From contig CAZGKX010000009.1 of assembly GCA_964525945.1 (NCBI GenBank), positions 1 to 56,695 on the forward strand: DNA of 56,695 nucleotides, written 5' to 3'. Under the pieces are notes generated by a model, which did no database searches, was not told the DNA's origin, and saw only the letters and a list, made by a program, of their open reading frames with translations. Source of the stretch: CAZGKX01 sp964525945 (GTDB lineage: Bacteria > Pseudomonadota > Gammaproteobacteria > Legionellales > Legionellaceae). The number at the start of each line of letters is the position of its first letter. Position 1 is the stretch's first letter. Position numbers and translations under genes: made by a program. Below are positions 24,675 through 34,668 of the stretch, one piece after another.

Positions 24675-27199
24675 AAGCTACGTTTCAACTCTATGGTTTC
24701 AAATACTTCGATCAAATCGCCACTTTTGACGTCATTGTAGTTTTTAACGCCAATACCACATTCAAAGCCTTGCCTTACCTCGACCACATCGTCTTTAAAG
24801 CGGCGTAATGATTCCAGCGTGCCTTCATAAATCACCACATTGTTACGCAGCACGCGGATGGGATTGTTGCGTTTAATAACGCCTTCCACCACCATACAAC
24901 CAGCAATTGCACCCAATTTGGGTGAACGGAATACATCACGCACCTCAGCAATACCGACAATTTCCTCTTTGAAATGCGGCTCTAGCATGCCGGTTAAAGC
25001 ACCTTTAACTTGATCGACAATATCATAAATGACACTGTAATAATTAATGGGCATGGATTCGATTTCAGCAAGACGTTTGGCACCACCATCTGCCCGGACA
25101 TTAAAACCAATCAATAATGCACTTGAGGCAATCGCCAAATGCACATCTGATTCGGTGATACCGCCCACGCCACTGGCAATGATTTCGACGTTCACTTCAT
25201 CATTGGATAACTTCACCAATGCATCAGAAATGGCTTCCACTGAACCTTGCATGTCTGCTTTTAGCACAACGTTCAGCACTTTGACTTCAGCAGCCGTCAT
25301 GTTTTCAAAAATACCTTCCAACGAGGCTTTTTGACGTCGAGCTAATTTTACATCGCGGAATTTGCCTTGGCGGAACAACGCAACTTCACGTGCTTTCTTT
25401 TCATCGGGAACAACAATTGCTTCATCACCAGCATGTGGAATGGCCGACAACCCTATGATTTCCACTGGAATTGATGGGCCAGCGCTATCGACCGAGGAGC
25501 CATTATCGCTCACTAAAGCACGAATACGGCCATACTGTAAACCAGCAAGAATGATATCGCCCTTACGCAAGGTGCCACGTTGTACAAGAATTGTGGCAAC
25601 TGGGCCACGTCCCTTGTCCAAACGTGATTCAATGACCACACCTTTCGCAGCACCATCGGTGTGTGCGGTGAGTTCCAAAACTTCAGCTTGCAATAACACA
25701 GCATCCAATAATTCATCGATACCCAAGCCTGATTTTGCAGAAATGTTCACAAACATGGTATCGCCGCCCCAAGGTTCGGGGATAACTTCATAGCCAGACA
25801 ACTCGTTCATGACCCGTTCTGGATCTGCCCCTGGTTTATCCATTTTATTAATGGCGACAATAATAGGCACCTTCGCTGCTTTAGCATGTTGGATAGCCTC
25901 AACCGTTTGCGGTTTAACACCATCATCTGCGGCAACAATGAGGATAACAATGTCCGTTGCTTGAGCACCACGAGCACGCATTGCTGTAAAAGCAGCATGA
26001 CCCGGTGTATCTAAAAAGGTAATCTCCCCTTTAGGGGTACTGACGTGATAAGCCCCAATATGCTGGGTAATACCGCCGGCTTCGCCAGCAGCAACTTTGG
26101 TGCGTCGAATGTAGTCAAGTAAGGAAGTCTTGCCATGATCAACGTGGCCCATAATGGTCACCACGGGCGCTCGAGGGGCATTGTGCTCTCCCACCGATAA
26201 TGTATCGCCCAAACTGGCCTCAATAGCATCCTCTTTTAATGGGCGAGCAACATGCCCCATTTCTTCCACCACGATCATCGCTGTTTCTTGATCGATAACT
26301 TGGTTGATGGTGGCCATCGCGCCTAATTTCATCATCACTTTAATCACTTCAGCCGCTTTAACCGACATGCGTTTGGCCAATTCTGCAACAGAAATTGTTT
26401 CAGGCACAATAACATCTCGAACCATGGGTGTTGTTGGCATAGCAAAACCATGCGTTAGAGCCTCTTCGGCCTCACGGTATTTATCTGATTTTTCATTGAG
26501 TTTGCGCTTTTTATTTTTGCGCTTGTGGCCCATCATTTCTTGTTCATTGTCATCGCGGGAGGACGTATGCTTGCCCTTTTTCTTACCGCGTTTAAAATCA
26601 GTTTTGGGCGCTTCACTTTCTTCTTTAGCCACAGGCTTTTTCTTGTGGGCTTTTTCTGTTTTATCGGTGGCAGTGGCCGTTGTTTCGGCGACTTTAGATT
26701 CACTCGGTTGTTCTTCGACAGTTGGTGTCCCAGCAGTAGGCTCAACACCTGCAACCATCACCGTCTTTTCGTCAACGATGGCAACATCGTCTGCCCCCGG
26801 CGACGCTTCAACATCCGGTGTTGCCACCGTTGCAACATTTTCATCGATATCAACGTCCGCGATGGCATCCGTTTCAAGTTCCGGAGAATCTTGTTGCGTG
26901 CTGCGCTTAACGTATACGCGTTTTTTACGGACTTCAATATTAACTGTTTTACCACTATGCACATCGTGGCTAGTGACTTGCGATACGCTTTTACGTCGCA
27001 AAGTAATACGTTCGGGAGAAGCTGTTTCAGTGCGAGCACTGCCCCCTTTTAAATGATTTAACAATATGCGCTTTTGATCTTCATTAACTGTTTGCAGTTC
27101 TTCAGTAATGGATAATCCTGCTTCTTGTAACTGGTTCAATAAACGCTCAACGGGGATACCCACGACTTGAGCCAACTGTTTAACCGTCACATCCGCCAT
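24671..27199 (-). CDS. infB: Translation initiation factor IF-2
   Basis: GTPase that brings fMet-tRNA to the 30S and joins the 50S subunit. 842 residues: N-terminal IF2_N domain (1-50), a variable linker rich in Glu/Ala/Thr then Lys/Arg (about 55-240, the likely source of poor conservation), a second IF2_N domain (about 265-320), the G domain with G1 GHVDHGKT (351-358), DTPGH and NKMD, then domains II, III (TEITSDVHLAI-like region) and the fMet-binding C2 domain (GMLEPHFKEEIVGIAEVRDVF ... FECGIGVKNYNDVKSGDLIE). Confidence 0.98.
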   Translation of the reverse strand: MADVTVKQLAQVVGIPVERLLNQLQEAGLSITEELQTVNEDQKRILLNHLKGGSARTETASPERITLRRKSVSQVTSHDVHSGKTVNIEVRKKRVYVKRSTQQDSPELETDAIADVDIDENVATVATPDVEASPGADDVAIVDEKTVMVAGVEPTAGTPTVEEQPSESKVAETTATATDKTEKAHKKKPVAKEESEAPKTDFKRGKKKGKHTSSRDDNEQEMMGHKRKNKKRKLNEKSDKYREAEEALTHGFAMPTTPMVRDVIVPETISVAELAKRMSVKAAEVIKVMMKLGAMATINQVIDQETAMIVVEEMGHVARPLKEDAIEASLGDTLSVGEHNAPRAPVVTIMGHVDHGKTSLLDYIRRTKVAAGEAGGITQHIGAYHVSTPKGEITFLDTPGHAAFTAMRARGAQATDIVILIVAADDGVKPQTVEAIQHAKAAKVPIIVAINKMDKPGADPERVMNELSGYEVIPEPWGGDTMFVNISAKSGLGIDELLDAVLLQAEVLELTAHTDGAAKGVVIESRLDKGRGPVATILVQRGTLRKGDIILAGLQYGRIRALVSDNGSSVDSAGPSIPVEIIGLSAIPHAGDEAIVVPDEKKAREVALFRQGKFRDVKLARRQKASLEGIFENMTAAEVKVLNVVLKADMQGSVEAISDALVKLSNDEVNVEIIASGVGGITESDVHLAIASSALLIGFNVRADGGAKRLAEIESMPINYYSVIYDIVDQVKGALTGMLEPHFKEEIVGIAEVRDVFRSPKLGAIAGCMVVEGVIKRNNPIRVLRNNVVIYEGTLESLRRFKDDVVEVRQGFECGIGVKNYNDVKSGDLIEVFETIELKRSL

Positions 27200-27315
27200 A
27201 ATTTAATCCCCTCTCAGCCGTTCATTAAGAAGCAGCATTTTACGAAATCCCATGTTGTGAAAAACAATGGGATTTCAACTCTATTAACAATTTCATACTT
27301 ATTATCGGATCAGCA

Positions 27316-28797
27316 TTATTGAAACCAGGGCTCGCGAGCTTTCATGATCAACTCTCCAGCTTTTGATTCCGTCATGCCTTTAATATCAAGCAATTCATCT
27401 ATCGATTGTTCTGCCAATTCATCCATGGTGGTAATACCATGTGCGATCAGCTGATTCGCTAATTCTTCTGTCATTCCTTCCATGGATACAAGGCTTTCAC
27501 TGGATTTTTCATCACCTGTTCCCTGGTTGTTCGATAAGGCTTGTGCTAACAAAGTGTCGTTAGCGCGATTTCGTAATTCCTCAACGATTTCATCATCAAA
27601 TTCTTCGATAGCCAATAATTCTTCTTTGGGCACATAAGCAATTTCCTCTAAAGAAGAAAAACCGTTGGCCACCAACAGTTGGGCAATTTCTTCATCAATC
27701 TCTAACGCCGTGGTGAATAATTTGATTATTTTTGTAGATTCTTCCTGGCTTTTGCCTTCAAAATCTTCAACCGTCATGACATTCAATGTCCAGCCGGTTA
27801 GCTGGCTGGCCAATCGCACGTTCTGCCCATTGCGACCAATGGCTTGGGATAATTGCTCTTTGTGAACAGCCAAATCCATTGTGTGAGAATCTTCATCCAC
27901 AACAATGGAGGAAATATCGGCCGGTGCCATGGCATTGATCACCAGCTGTGCGGGGTTGTCATCCCACAACACAATGTCCACGCGCTCGCCACCTAATTCA
28001 CTGGAGACGGCTTGAACACGTGCTCCACGCATCCCCACACAAGCGCCGACTGGATCAATGCGGCCGTCATTGGTTTTAACAGCGATTTTGGCTCGAACAC
28101 CAGGCTCACGAGCCGCGGCTTTTACTTCGATAACATTTTCACCAATTTCGGGAACTTCTATGCGAAATAATTCAATCAACATTTCTTTTCGGACACGGCT
28201 CACCAATAATTGTGGGCCTCGTGCTTGCTCAGTGATGTCATACAAATAGGCACGCACACGATCATTAGGACGAAACATTTCTTGCGGTAGCATTTCATTG
28301 CGCGGTAAAAATGCTTCTGCTTTGCCCCCTAAATCAATAATAATGTTATCACGTGTGACTTTTTTTACAGTACCATAGATCAATTGGCCTAATTTAGCCA
28401 TAAATTGTTGAACAACTTGTCGGCGTTCTGCTTCTCTAATTTTTTGAAAAATAACTTGGCGTGCAGTTTGTGCGGCTATTCGCCCGAAATCAATAGAAGG
28501 CATTAATTCTTCTATACGATCGCCTACAGCAAGACTAGGGTTGCGCTCATGCGCTTCCACCAACGTTAATTCACGATCAGGAAAAACGAGGTCGTCGTCT
28601 TCAACCACGTCCCAATATCGAAATGTTTCATACTCACCGGTCCTAGCATCCAACTTCACACGAACACCATATTCTAAACCAGAAAGTTTGCGTGTTGCTG
28701 ACTCCAGAGCTGATTGAATAGCTTCTAAAACAACATCTTTGCTTACGCCTTTTTCATTAGATAATGCCTCAGCAACCAATAACAATTCTTTGCTCAT
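27316..28797 (-). CDS. nusA: Transcription termination/antitermination factor NusA
   Basis: RNA polymerase-associated pausing, termination and antitermination factor, 493 residues. N-terminal polymerase-binding domain (MSKELLLVAEALSNEKGV), S1 domain (about 135-200), two KH domains (RIDPVGACVGMRGARVQAVSSELGGERVDIVLW; EQLSQAIGRNGQNVRLASQLTGW) and two C-terminal helix-hairpin-helix acidic repeats (about 360-490), as in gammaproteobacteria. ATG at 28797, 8 nt after the rimP stop, with GAGG upstream, is preferred over an earlier GTG-type start at 28809. Confidence 0.98.
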   Translation of the reverse strand: MSKELLLVAEALSNEKGVSKDVVLEAIQSALESATRKLSGLEYGVRVKLDARTGEYETFRYWDVVEDDDLVFPDRELTLVEAHERNPSLAVGDRIEELMPSIDFGRIAAQTARQVIFQKIREAERRQVVQQFMAKLGQLIYGTVKKVTRDNIIIDLGGKAEAFLPRNEMLPQEMFRPNDRVRAYLYDITEQARGPQLLVSRVRKEMLIELFRIEVPEIGENVIEVKAAAREPGVRAKIAVKTNDGRIDPVGACVGMRGARVQAVSSELGGERVDIVLWDDNPAQLVINAMAPADISSIVVDEDSHTMDLAVHKEQLSQAIGRNGQNVRLASQLTGWTLNVMTVEDFEGKSQEESTKIIKLFTTALEIDEEIAQLLVANGFSSLEEIAYVPKEELLAIEEFDDEIVEELRNRANDTLLAQALSNNQGTGDEKSSESLVSMEGMTEELANQLIAHGITTMDELAEQSIDELLDIKGMTESKAGELIMKAREPWFQ

Positions 28798-28805
28798 CTT
28801 TCGCC

Positions 28806-29252
28806 TCACGCTTCGTGTAAATTTGCCTTCACAATATTGGAAAAAAGAAAATCCTGTTGTTCATGACCCATATTCAATTTAACTGAATTTTCGTCAACCG
28901 CAACAATAGAACCTACAAATTTTCGTTTACCACTGACCGGTTTATACAATTTAATTTGCACATTTTGACCCATGTATCGTAAATATTGTTCATGTCGAAA
29001 CAGTGGTCGAGGAATTCCGGGAGAAGATACTTCCAAACTATAATTGCCTTGAATAGGGTCTTCAACATCAAGCAATGCACTCACTTGATGGCTAACACGT
29101 TCACAATCTTCAACACCTATGCCATCGTCTTTATCAATATAAATTCGCAGCAGGGAATGTTTGCCCTGAGAAAGATACTCACAACCCCAAAGTTCGTAAC
29201 CCATGGCTGCAATGGAAGGCATTATCAGATCTTCTATTTCATTCTGAATCAT
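28806..29252 (-). CDS. rimP: Ribosome maturation factor RimP
   Basis: 30S subunit assembly factor, 148 residues. MIQNEIEDLIMPSIAAMGYELWGCEYLSQGKHSLLRIYIDKDDGIGVEDCERVSHQVSALLDVEDPI and YSLEVSSPGIPRPLF are the family signatures. The ATG at 29252 fits the family N-terminus; the open frame continues to 29288. First protein gene of rimP-nusA-infB-rbfA-truB, after the fMet tRNA. Confidence 0.96.
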   Translation of the reverse strand: MIQNEIEDLIMPSIAAMGYELWGCEYLSQGKHSLLRIYIDKDDGIGVEDCERVSHQVSALLDVEDPIQGNYSLEVSSPGIPRPLFRHEQYLRYMGQNVQIKLYKPVSGKRKFVGSIVAVDENSVKLNMGHEQQDFLFSNIVKANLHEA

Positions 29253-29326
29253 ATTGCTCTCGTGTATCTGTATAGAAGGAAAAGGCATTCATTGAATGCG
29301 GTTGTTTATTACTTTTTTAAAGATAA

Positions 29327-29350
29327 TAAAAAACCCCATAAATGGGGTTA
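29327..29350 (-). terminator. Terminator between tRNA-fMet and rimP
   Basis: Reverse strand: ACCCCAT, 2-nt loop TT, ATGGGGT then TTTTTT. The very small loop probably opens by one pair. Located 75 nt before rimP, so it separates tRNA and operon transcripts, possibly with readthrough. Confidence 0.8.
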
Positions 29351-29357
29351 AATATAG

Positions 29358-29434
<77 letters not shown>

Positions 29435-29494
29435 TCAACTGAGGGTAATTATACGTACACTGGATTTTTTAATCAAGTCTTTTTGAAGAAAACC

Positions 29495-31603
29495 TTAAAT
29501 TACACCTAAATTCATTACCATGGTTTTTGTTTCTTGCAGCACTGTTAACAATTGCTGGAACAATTCTTCATAATAAACCACCTGTTGCGTTTCAAGTGCA
29601 TGCTCTAAATGCTGGCAAGCGTATTGCATTTTGTACGTCCCACAATAGACGGCCCCACCTTTTATTTTGTGGGCAATTTTCTGAATACGCTTCCAATCAT
29701 GCCTGGCATAGGCTTCATTTAACGTAATAATGTGGTTAGGCATTTCGTCATTGAACATGATGTTCAACATATCGAACAAAAGCATTTCATTGCCAAGGCG
29801 CTGTTTTGCATGTTCTAGATCAAAAAGTGGAAACTGAGTGATATCTCCCATGGCAACGGCCGTGTGACAAGGACTATTGGTTTCAGTAAGTAAGGAATCG
29901 ATGGGTGCTTGAGTCTCTGGTGTCTTAGCAACTAAAAACCGTTCTAGCGTTAATAACATGGTCTCAATCGTTAAAGGTTTGCATAGCACATCGCTCATAC
30001 CCGATTGGAAACATTTATTTTTGGCATGGTGTTTGGCATGAGCAGTTAATCCGATAATAGGTACGTTTATTTTGTTAAGCGATGCTTCCCAATCTCGAAC
30101 TCGACGCGTAAATTCGTAACCCGATAATCCGGGCAAACCCACATCCGTGATAATGAGATCAAAATGGGTTGATTTTACCAACTCCAAGGCTTCCTCACCG
30201 TTCATAATTGACATAAAGCGGCAACCGGCCTGGGTCGCAATTAATTCAGCCATGGTCAAAGCAATAATATTGTCCTCGACCAACAACAGATAGGGCTCTT
30301 CATTCGGTAAACGCTGAATTGCCGGATAGAGCTGTTTGGTTTTAGCCACCTCGTGGGCCTGTTTTTGTTGATCCTTGTTCAAACCTATCTTTACTTGCAG
30401 ATCAAAATAGAACGTTGTGCCCACATTGGGTATGCTCGTTAAATTTAGAGTGCTGCCCAATAGTTTTACATACGTTTGAGCAATATGGAGTCCAACACCG
30501 TGTCCCGCATAGACACCATCGTAGGAAGAATTGGCGCGGTAAAATCGGTCAAAAACTTTATCTTGATGTTCTGGAGGTATTCCAATGCCAGAATCGATTA
30601 TTTTAAATTGCACCGTGATGTGCTGGTGGTCTTGTTCCACCAAATTCACCGTCACATTAACATACCCCATTTCTGTAAATTTAATGGCGTTGCTCAGTAA
30701 ATTTAACAAGATCCTATGCAATTTGGCACGATCTGAGACAATAAGTGGTGGGATATTGTGGTCAAAAGTCATGTTTAATTGAATATTTTTCAATTCTGTC
30801 GTGGGTCGCTCTAATTTTATAATGTCATCAACAACGTTGTATAAATCAAACGTGTCTTCACGCAGATCATTCTCATTCATATTTTCGACAGAAATTACAT
30901 CCAAGATATCATTCAATAGGCGTAGCAATTGCTCACCACTTTCGTTGATCCATTGCGCATATTGTTTATGCTCAGAATCCATCAAGTTTAATTCTAAATG
31001 CTTGGACATGCCCACCAGGCCGCTCAAGGGGGTGCGAATGTCATGGCTCATATTGGCGATGAATTCGATTTTTGCCTTGTTGGCAGCCTCAGCAAGCTCT
31101 TTTGCCACAACCAAAGCAACTTCTGTTCTCTTCAATTCAGTGATATCGATGGAGATACCCAATAAACCAATGATGCTGCCCATTTCATCAAACAAGGGGA
31201 CTTTTTGTGACAAATACACCCCATCGCCATTGGCCATGCTCGCATGTTCAATTTCAGTACGCGATTTGCCTGTTGCCATGATCTCTAAATTTAATTTATC
31301 CAGGTGAAAAGCTTGCTCTTTCCAAGGTAAATCAATGTTTCTTTTTCCAACAATGTCCTGCCGAGAATTCAATTGGGCTTGTTTAGCTTGGATGTCATTG
31401 CAACCTAAATAGACGTTATGGCGATCCAACCAATAGACATGCCCCGGCATTAACGCCAAAATATTCTCGTAGTAATTACGGAGTTTTTTTATTTCCAGTT
31501 GGTGGGATTCTTCTGTTTTTTCCAGCAATTGGCGCAAACGATGAATTTCCACATCTTTATCACAGAGCAGATTCTGCGTTCTAATTGCTTTAGATTTATT
31601 CAT
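29495..31603 (-). CDS. Hybrid sensor histidine kinase (PAS-HisKA-HATPase-REC-HPt)
   Basis: 702 residues, no membrane segment, so a soluble cytoplasmic sensor. An N-terminal coiled coil (about 10-48), a PAS domain (about 45-155, MPGHVYWLDRHNVYLGCND), HisKA with phospho-acceptor H187 (NMSHDIRTPLSG), HATPase (N-box NLLSNAIKFTE, G1 IIDSGIGIPP, G2 GHGVGLHIA), a receiver with D487 (LIITDVGLPG) and K542, and a C-terminal HPt with H645 (IAHKIKGGAVYCG). This is the full four-step His-Asp-His relay; the final output regulator is not encoded nearby. Such PAS-hybrid kinases are common in Legionella. Divergently transcribed from the cyclodipeptide-synthase-like gene. Confidence 0.95.
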   Translation of the reverse strand: MNKSKAIRTQNLLCDKDVEIHRLRQLLEKTEESHQLEIKKLRNYYENILALMPGHVYWLDRHNVYLGCNDIQAKQAQLNSRQDIVGKRNIDLPWKEQAFHLDKLNLEIMATGKSRTEIEHASMANGDGVYLSQKVPLFDEMGSIIGLLGISIDITELKRTEVALVVAKELAEAANKAKIEFIANMSHDIRTPLSGLVGMSKHLELNLMDSEHKQYAQWINESGEQLLRLLNDILDVISVENMNENDLREDTFDLYNVVDDIIKLERPTTELKNIQLNMTFDHNIPPLIVSDRAKLHRILLNLLSNAIKFTEMGYVNVTVNLVEQDHQHITVQFKIIDSGIGIPPEHQDKVFDRFYRANSSYDGVYAGHGVGLHIAQTYVKLLGSTLNLTSIPNVGTTFYFDLQVKIGLNKDQQKQAHEVAKTKQLYPAIQRLPNEEPYLLLVEDNIIALTMAELIATQAGCRFMSIMNGEEALELVKSTHFDLIITDVGLPGLSGYEFTRRVRDWEASLNKINVPIIGLTAHAKHHAKNKCFQSGMSDVLCKPLTIETMLLTLERFLVAKTPETQAPIDSLLTETNSPCHTAVAMGDITQFPLFDLEHAKQRLGNEMLLFDMLNIMFNDEMPNHIITLNEAYARHDWKRIQKIAHKIKGGAVYCGTYKMQYACQHLEHALETQQVVYYEELFQQLLTVLQETKTMVMNLGVI

Positions 31604-31617
31604 AGTTCACCAATAAA

Positions 31618-31638
31618 CAATAATATAGTATAATATTG
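31618..31638. repeat. AT-rich imperfect palindrome in a divergent promoter region
   Basis: CAATAATATAG / TATAATATTG, two half sites meeting at the centre, 15 nt upstream of the histidine kinase start. The region 31604-31768 is very AT-rich and must hold both divergent promoters. The palindrome could be an operator, or simply low-complexity -10 sequences. Confidence 0.35.
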
Positions 31639-31768
31639 GACGACCTTGTCGGAGAAATGACTTAAAGATATATTATACCCAATATTTGCTTTATGATAAA
31701 ATATATATCCAATTGCAATAAATTAAAGCCAGACTGGTATTCATTTAACGAGCAGGAACAATGCACCG

Positions 31769-33118
31769 ATGACTAAAATTCGAGGTCCTCGAGATGGAGC
31801 TCTGACCGCTACGTTCATTGATAGAACCAACATGGAATCGCCTTCCGAGATCTTGTCCGATTCAAGCCTTTTGCTCCTTTTAAGCATACTAGGGAATAAA
31901 GCGTGCGAGGATGGTTTTCTCGGTGCGATGCTCGAAGGTGCTGTTTCACAACATAGAATGGTTTACGCCTTGGTCGTTGATAAACCACAATGGCACAATC
32001 TCAAAGGTTTAAGCGTGACCGCTGATCAACAAGCCATGTTGGAGGCTCAAGCCATTGCTGCAGGAACACTCTACCTGCAGAAAAATATGGATCATTTCTT
32101 AGCTATTTTCAAAAAACGTATCCCTGAGTTTGATCCCATACAGTTTAAGTATTCTCTAAAACACCAATCAATTGATGTGCAAATTTCTTTGCTTAACAAG
32201 GTTGCGGCTGAAAACAACATCGGCTTGGTGATTATGCGTTGGAATGACTGGCTAACACCTGAGTATTTACAAATTCAAAACAATGTACGCGCTAATTATC
32301 AATCGTCCCCTTCTTTAATAGCAAGTGTTGAAGAAACCGCAGCGGTATTTGCCAAACGTCACGCAGCCCGAAAAACATCAACCGAGAATGACCTTGCGTT
32401 GCAATTATGCCTCGACCTCGATGAAAAAACGCAATTGTGGCAGACCCGTTCGACAGATTTTTTGATCGATGAGAGCGCTGGTGTTTATACATTAGTCGCA
32501 CTTCGCAGAATTAAATACATTGCATATGCAGGTAAAATTTCGAAAGCATTTGTCGCGGCTCGATCACATCTCATCTCAGAAACAGGCGACACCTCTGTGC
32601 ATCCATACACAGTTGCCGTGGAAAAGAAAAGTGACATTGCAATTTGGCTGGACATTGAATTTTCTCGAGTAAAACGCCCCCCCTGCGTCTTAAACTCGCC
32701 AAAAATTCTACAATTGTATAGAGTACAATCGGAAGTTATGCTGCGCAGGACACCATCGACAACCGCGGTGGCAAAAATGGACCTTCCACAAGACTTAGCT
32801 TCTACGTCCCCCATGAAAATTTCCAACAATTTTATGTTCTTTTATAGGACAAAGAAGCCATTGCCTTTAGAGAAGCAAACAAGGTATTTCATGCCGGATG
32901 CTGACAATCGCAATGCGCTGTTTAAGCCAATTCAGACCCAAAATAACGCAGTACCACGAACCCACTCGCCTTCCGAGCAAGTTACTTTGGATATGCTGCA
33001 TTTTTTACATACCTTTCCTTTGGAAATGCAAGTGAGCGTGCTGTCTCGGTTAGTGCATGAGTACCAGCCATTGCTCACTGAATTCTCGAATGAGCAGCCC
33101 ATTGCAAATTTGACCTAA
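31769..33118 (+). CDS. Cyclodipeptide-synthase-like protein with an extra C-terminal region (tentative)
   Basis: 449 residues, soluble. The first about 275 residues recall tRNA-dependent cyclodipeptide synthases (CDPS), which join two aminoacyl-tRNAs into a diketopiperazine: a buried strand and turn LLSILGNKACEDG (37-49), a VVDKPQW stretch (69-75), an AxxKA-like helix ADQQAMLEAQAIAAG (85-99), the block MRWNDWLTPEYLQIQNNVRANY (156-177) followed by a long helix, and STDFLIDESAGVYTL (228-242). In CDPS a catalytic Tyr-x3-Glu lies in that last block; here it is F231-x3-E235. The catalytic Ser expected near residue 40 appears as Ile, with S39 beside it. The remaining about 175 residues match nothing I know. 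So either a diverged or catalytically changed CDPS, or a chance likeness; a search is needed. Confidence 0.45.
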   Translation: MTKIRGPRDGALTATFIDRTNMESPSEILSDSSLLLLLSILGNKACEDGFLGAMLEGAVSQHRMVYALVVDKPQWHNLKGLSVTADQQAMLEAQAIAAGTLYLQKNMDHFLAIFKKRIPEFDPIQFKYSLKHQSIDVQISLLNKVAAENNIGLVIMRWNDWLTPEYLQIQNNVRANYQSSPSLIASVEETAAVFAKRHAARKTSTENDLALQLCLDLDEKTQLWQTRSTDFLIDESAGVYTLVALRRIKYIAYAGKISKAFVAARSHLISETGDTSVHPYTVAVEKKSDIAIWLDIEFSRVKRPPCVLNSPKILQLYRVQSEVMLRRTPSTTAVAKMDLPQDLASTSPMKISNNFMFFYRTKKPLPLEKQTRYFMPDADNRNALFKPIQTQNNAVPRTHSPSEQVTLDMLHFLHTFPLEMQVSVLSRLVHEYQPLLTEFSNEQPIANLT

Positions 33119-33173
33119 GACTTTTAGTCTGTTTAGAAATGCTTTATGTGTGGGTGAATTTAACAAACATTTG

Positions 33174-34625
33174 TTAAGCAAATGCATTGATACAAGCCGC
33201 AATCAACGCACCTGGAAAAACTCCCATGTACAATAAAGCCAAGCAATTGACACTGAACACAGCCGTGGTTAACTTTGGCAGTTTGATGGGTGCAGATTCC
33301 AAAGGCTCATCAAAATACATCACTTTAATAACACGTAGATACTANNNNNNNNNNTAAAAGGCGCCTATCACGGCAAACAACAAACCCAATGCGGCAACCC
33401 ATGTCATATGCACATCCACCAGCGCTTTTAGAACCAATAATTTGGTAAAAAAGCCAACGGTAGGTGGTACTCCTGCCATGGAGAACAACACAATCATCAT
33501 TAAAAAGGCCAGCCATGGATTGCGTTTACTCAATCCTTTTAAATCGTCAATCAACTCAATTTCATGACCTGCTCGAGATAATAATACAATTAAACCAAAA
33601 ACAGCCACTGACATCAGAGCATACACAACAACATAATACAATGCTGCTGCATAACCCGCGGTAGTGGCTGCCAAGACACCAAACAACGCATAGCCTAAAT
33701 GCGAAATGGCTGAATAAGCAAAAAGACGTTTGATGTTGCTTTGGGCAATAGCAAGCAGGTTACCCGCGCCCGTTGAAAGCAACGCCATGATCAAAATCAT
33801 GGTTTGCCATTGTGCGGCCAAATCGGGTACAGCAATGGTTAGAATTCGAAGAGCCATCCCTAGCGCTGCAATCTTCGGTGCTGCACTCAGAAATAATGTC
33901 ACCGAGCTAGGCGCTCCAGTGTACACATCAGGGGCCCACATATGAAAAGGTACGGCGGCCAATTTAAAACCAATGCCAGCAACAATAAAGACCAATGCAA
34001 AGGACAATAACCCTTGCTGCTTTTGCCATGTCAATGCAACGACATTGCCAATTTCGTGTAAATTTAAGCTACCGGTCGCACCAAAAAGTAACGATATTCC
34101 ATACAGCATTATGCCCGATGCAATTGCACCCATGACAAAGTACTTCATGGCTGCTTCAGACGAGTCACCTGATTTGCGGCGCAGGGCTGTCATGGCATAC
34201 AGCGGCAATGATAATAACTCTAAACCTAAATAAATGCTTAGCAAAGAATAGGCTGAAACCAACGTCATCATGCCCAATGTTGAAAATAAGCCAAGTACAT
34301 AATAGTCACCAATGGGCAATTCAAACTCTTTGAGGTAGGCATGAGAATAGACAAAACACAAGAAAACACTTACATATATAAACAACTTCATAATTTGGCC
34401 AATATCATCGCTGATAAATAGACCATGCAGAATCACGGAATTGAATTGGCCGAGAAAAAGAAAAGTGACAACTCCTGCCAGCACCAAACCTATGCAAGAA
34501 AGAGTGAGAGCCAGTGAGGAGCCGCGTTTACCAAAAAACAAATTAGCCAGCAATGTGATGCACGCTGTAGCCAATATGATCATTTCTGGTATTGCTAAAT
34601 GTATATTTTCCAATAATCCCGTCAT
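33174..34625 (-). CDS. nuoN: NADH-quinone oxidoreductase subunit N (contains assembly gap)
   Basis: Proton-pumping antiporter-like membrane subunit of complex I. From MTGLLENIHLAIPEMIILATACITLLANLFF through LGLELLSLPLYAMTALRRKSG, KLAAVPFHMWAPDVYTGAPSSVT and GVPPTVGFFTKLLVLKALV the sequence is continuous to the gap. Beyond it, YLRVIKVMYFDEPLESAP ... ALLYMGVFPGALIAACINAFA and a TAA at 33176-33174 complete the gene in the same frame. The codon next to the gap reads TAG where Tyr is expected; probably a contig-end error rather than a broken gene. About 483 residues, normal. Last gene of the nuo operon. Confidence 0.92.
33345..33354. other. Assembly gap (10 N) inside nuoN
   Basis: Ten N between codons for GAF(Y) and YLRV of NuoN. 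Ten is probably a placeholder length. A second gap of the same size is at 18086-18095. Confidence 0.95.
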
Positions 34626-34668
34626 TTCTTTCTAACCTTGATTGTAATCTGAGAAAACACGCAAACCC

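Noticed and set aside
26304..27056. A 250-residue forward frame opposite infB.
   Set aside because: It is the antisense shadow of the repetitive linker of IF-2; composition is Ser/Thr/Val-rich and it has no ribosome site.
31618..31638. AT-rich palindrome between the sensor kinase and the CDPS-like gene as a defined operator.
   Set aside because: Low-complexity AT sequence makes such symmetry likely by chance; kept only as a weak repeat.
33174..34625. nuoN as a pseudogene.
   Set aside because: Both halves are well conserved and in one frame; the only flaw is the codon touching the N gap.
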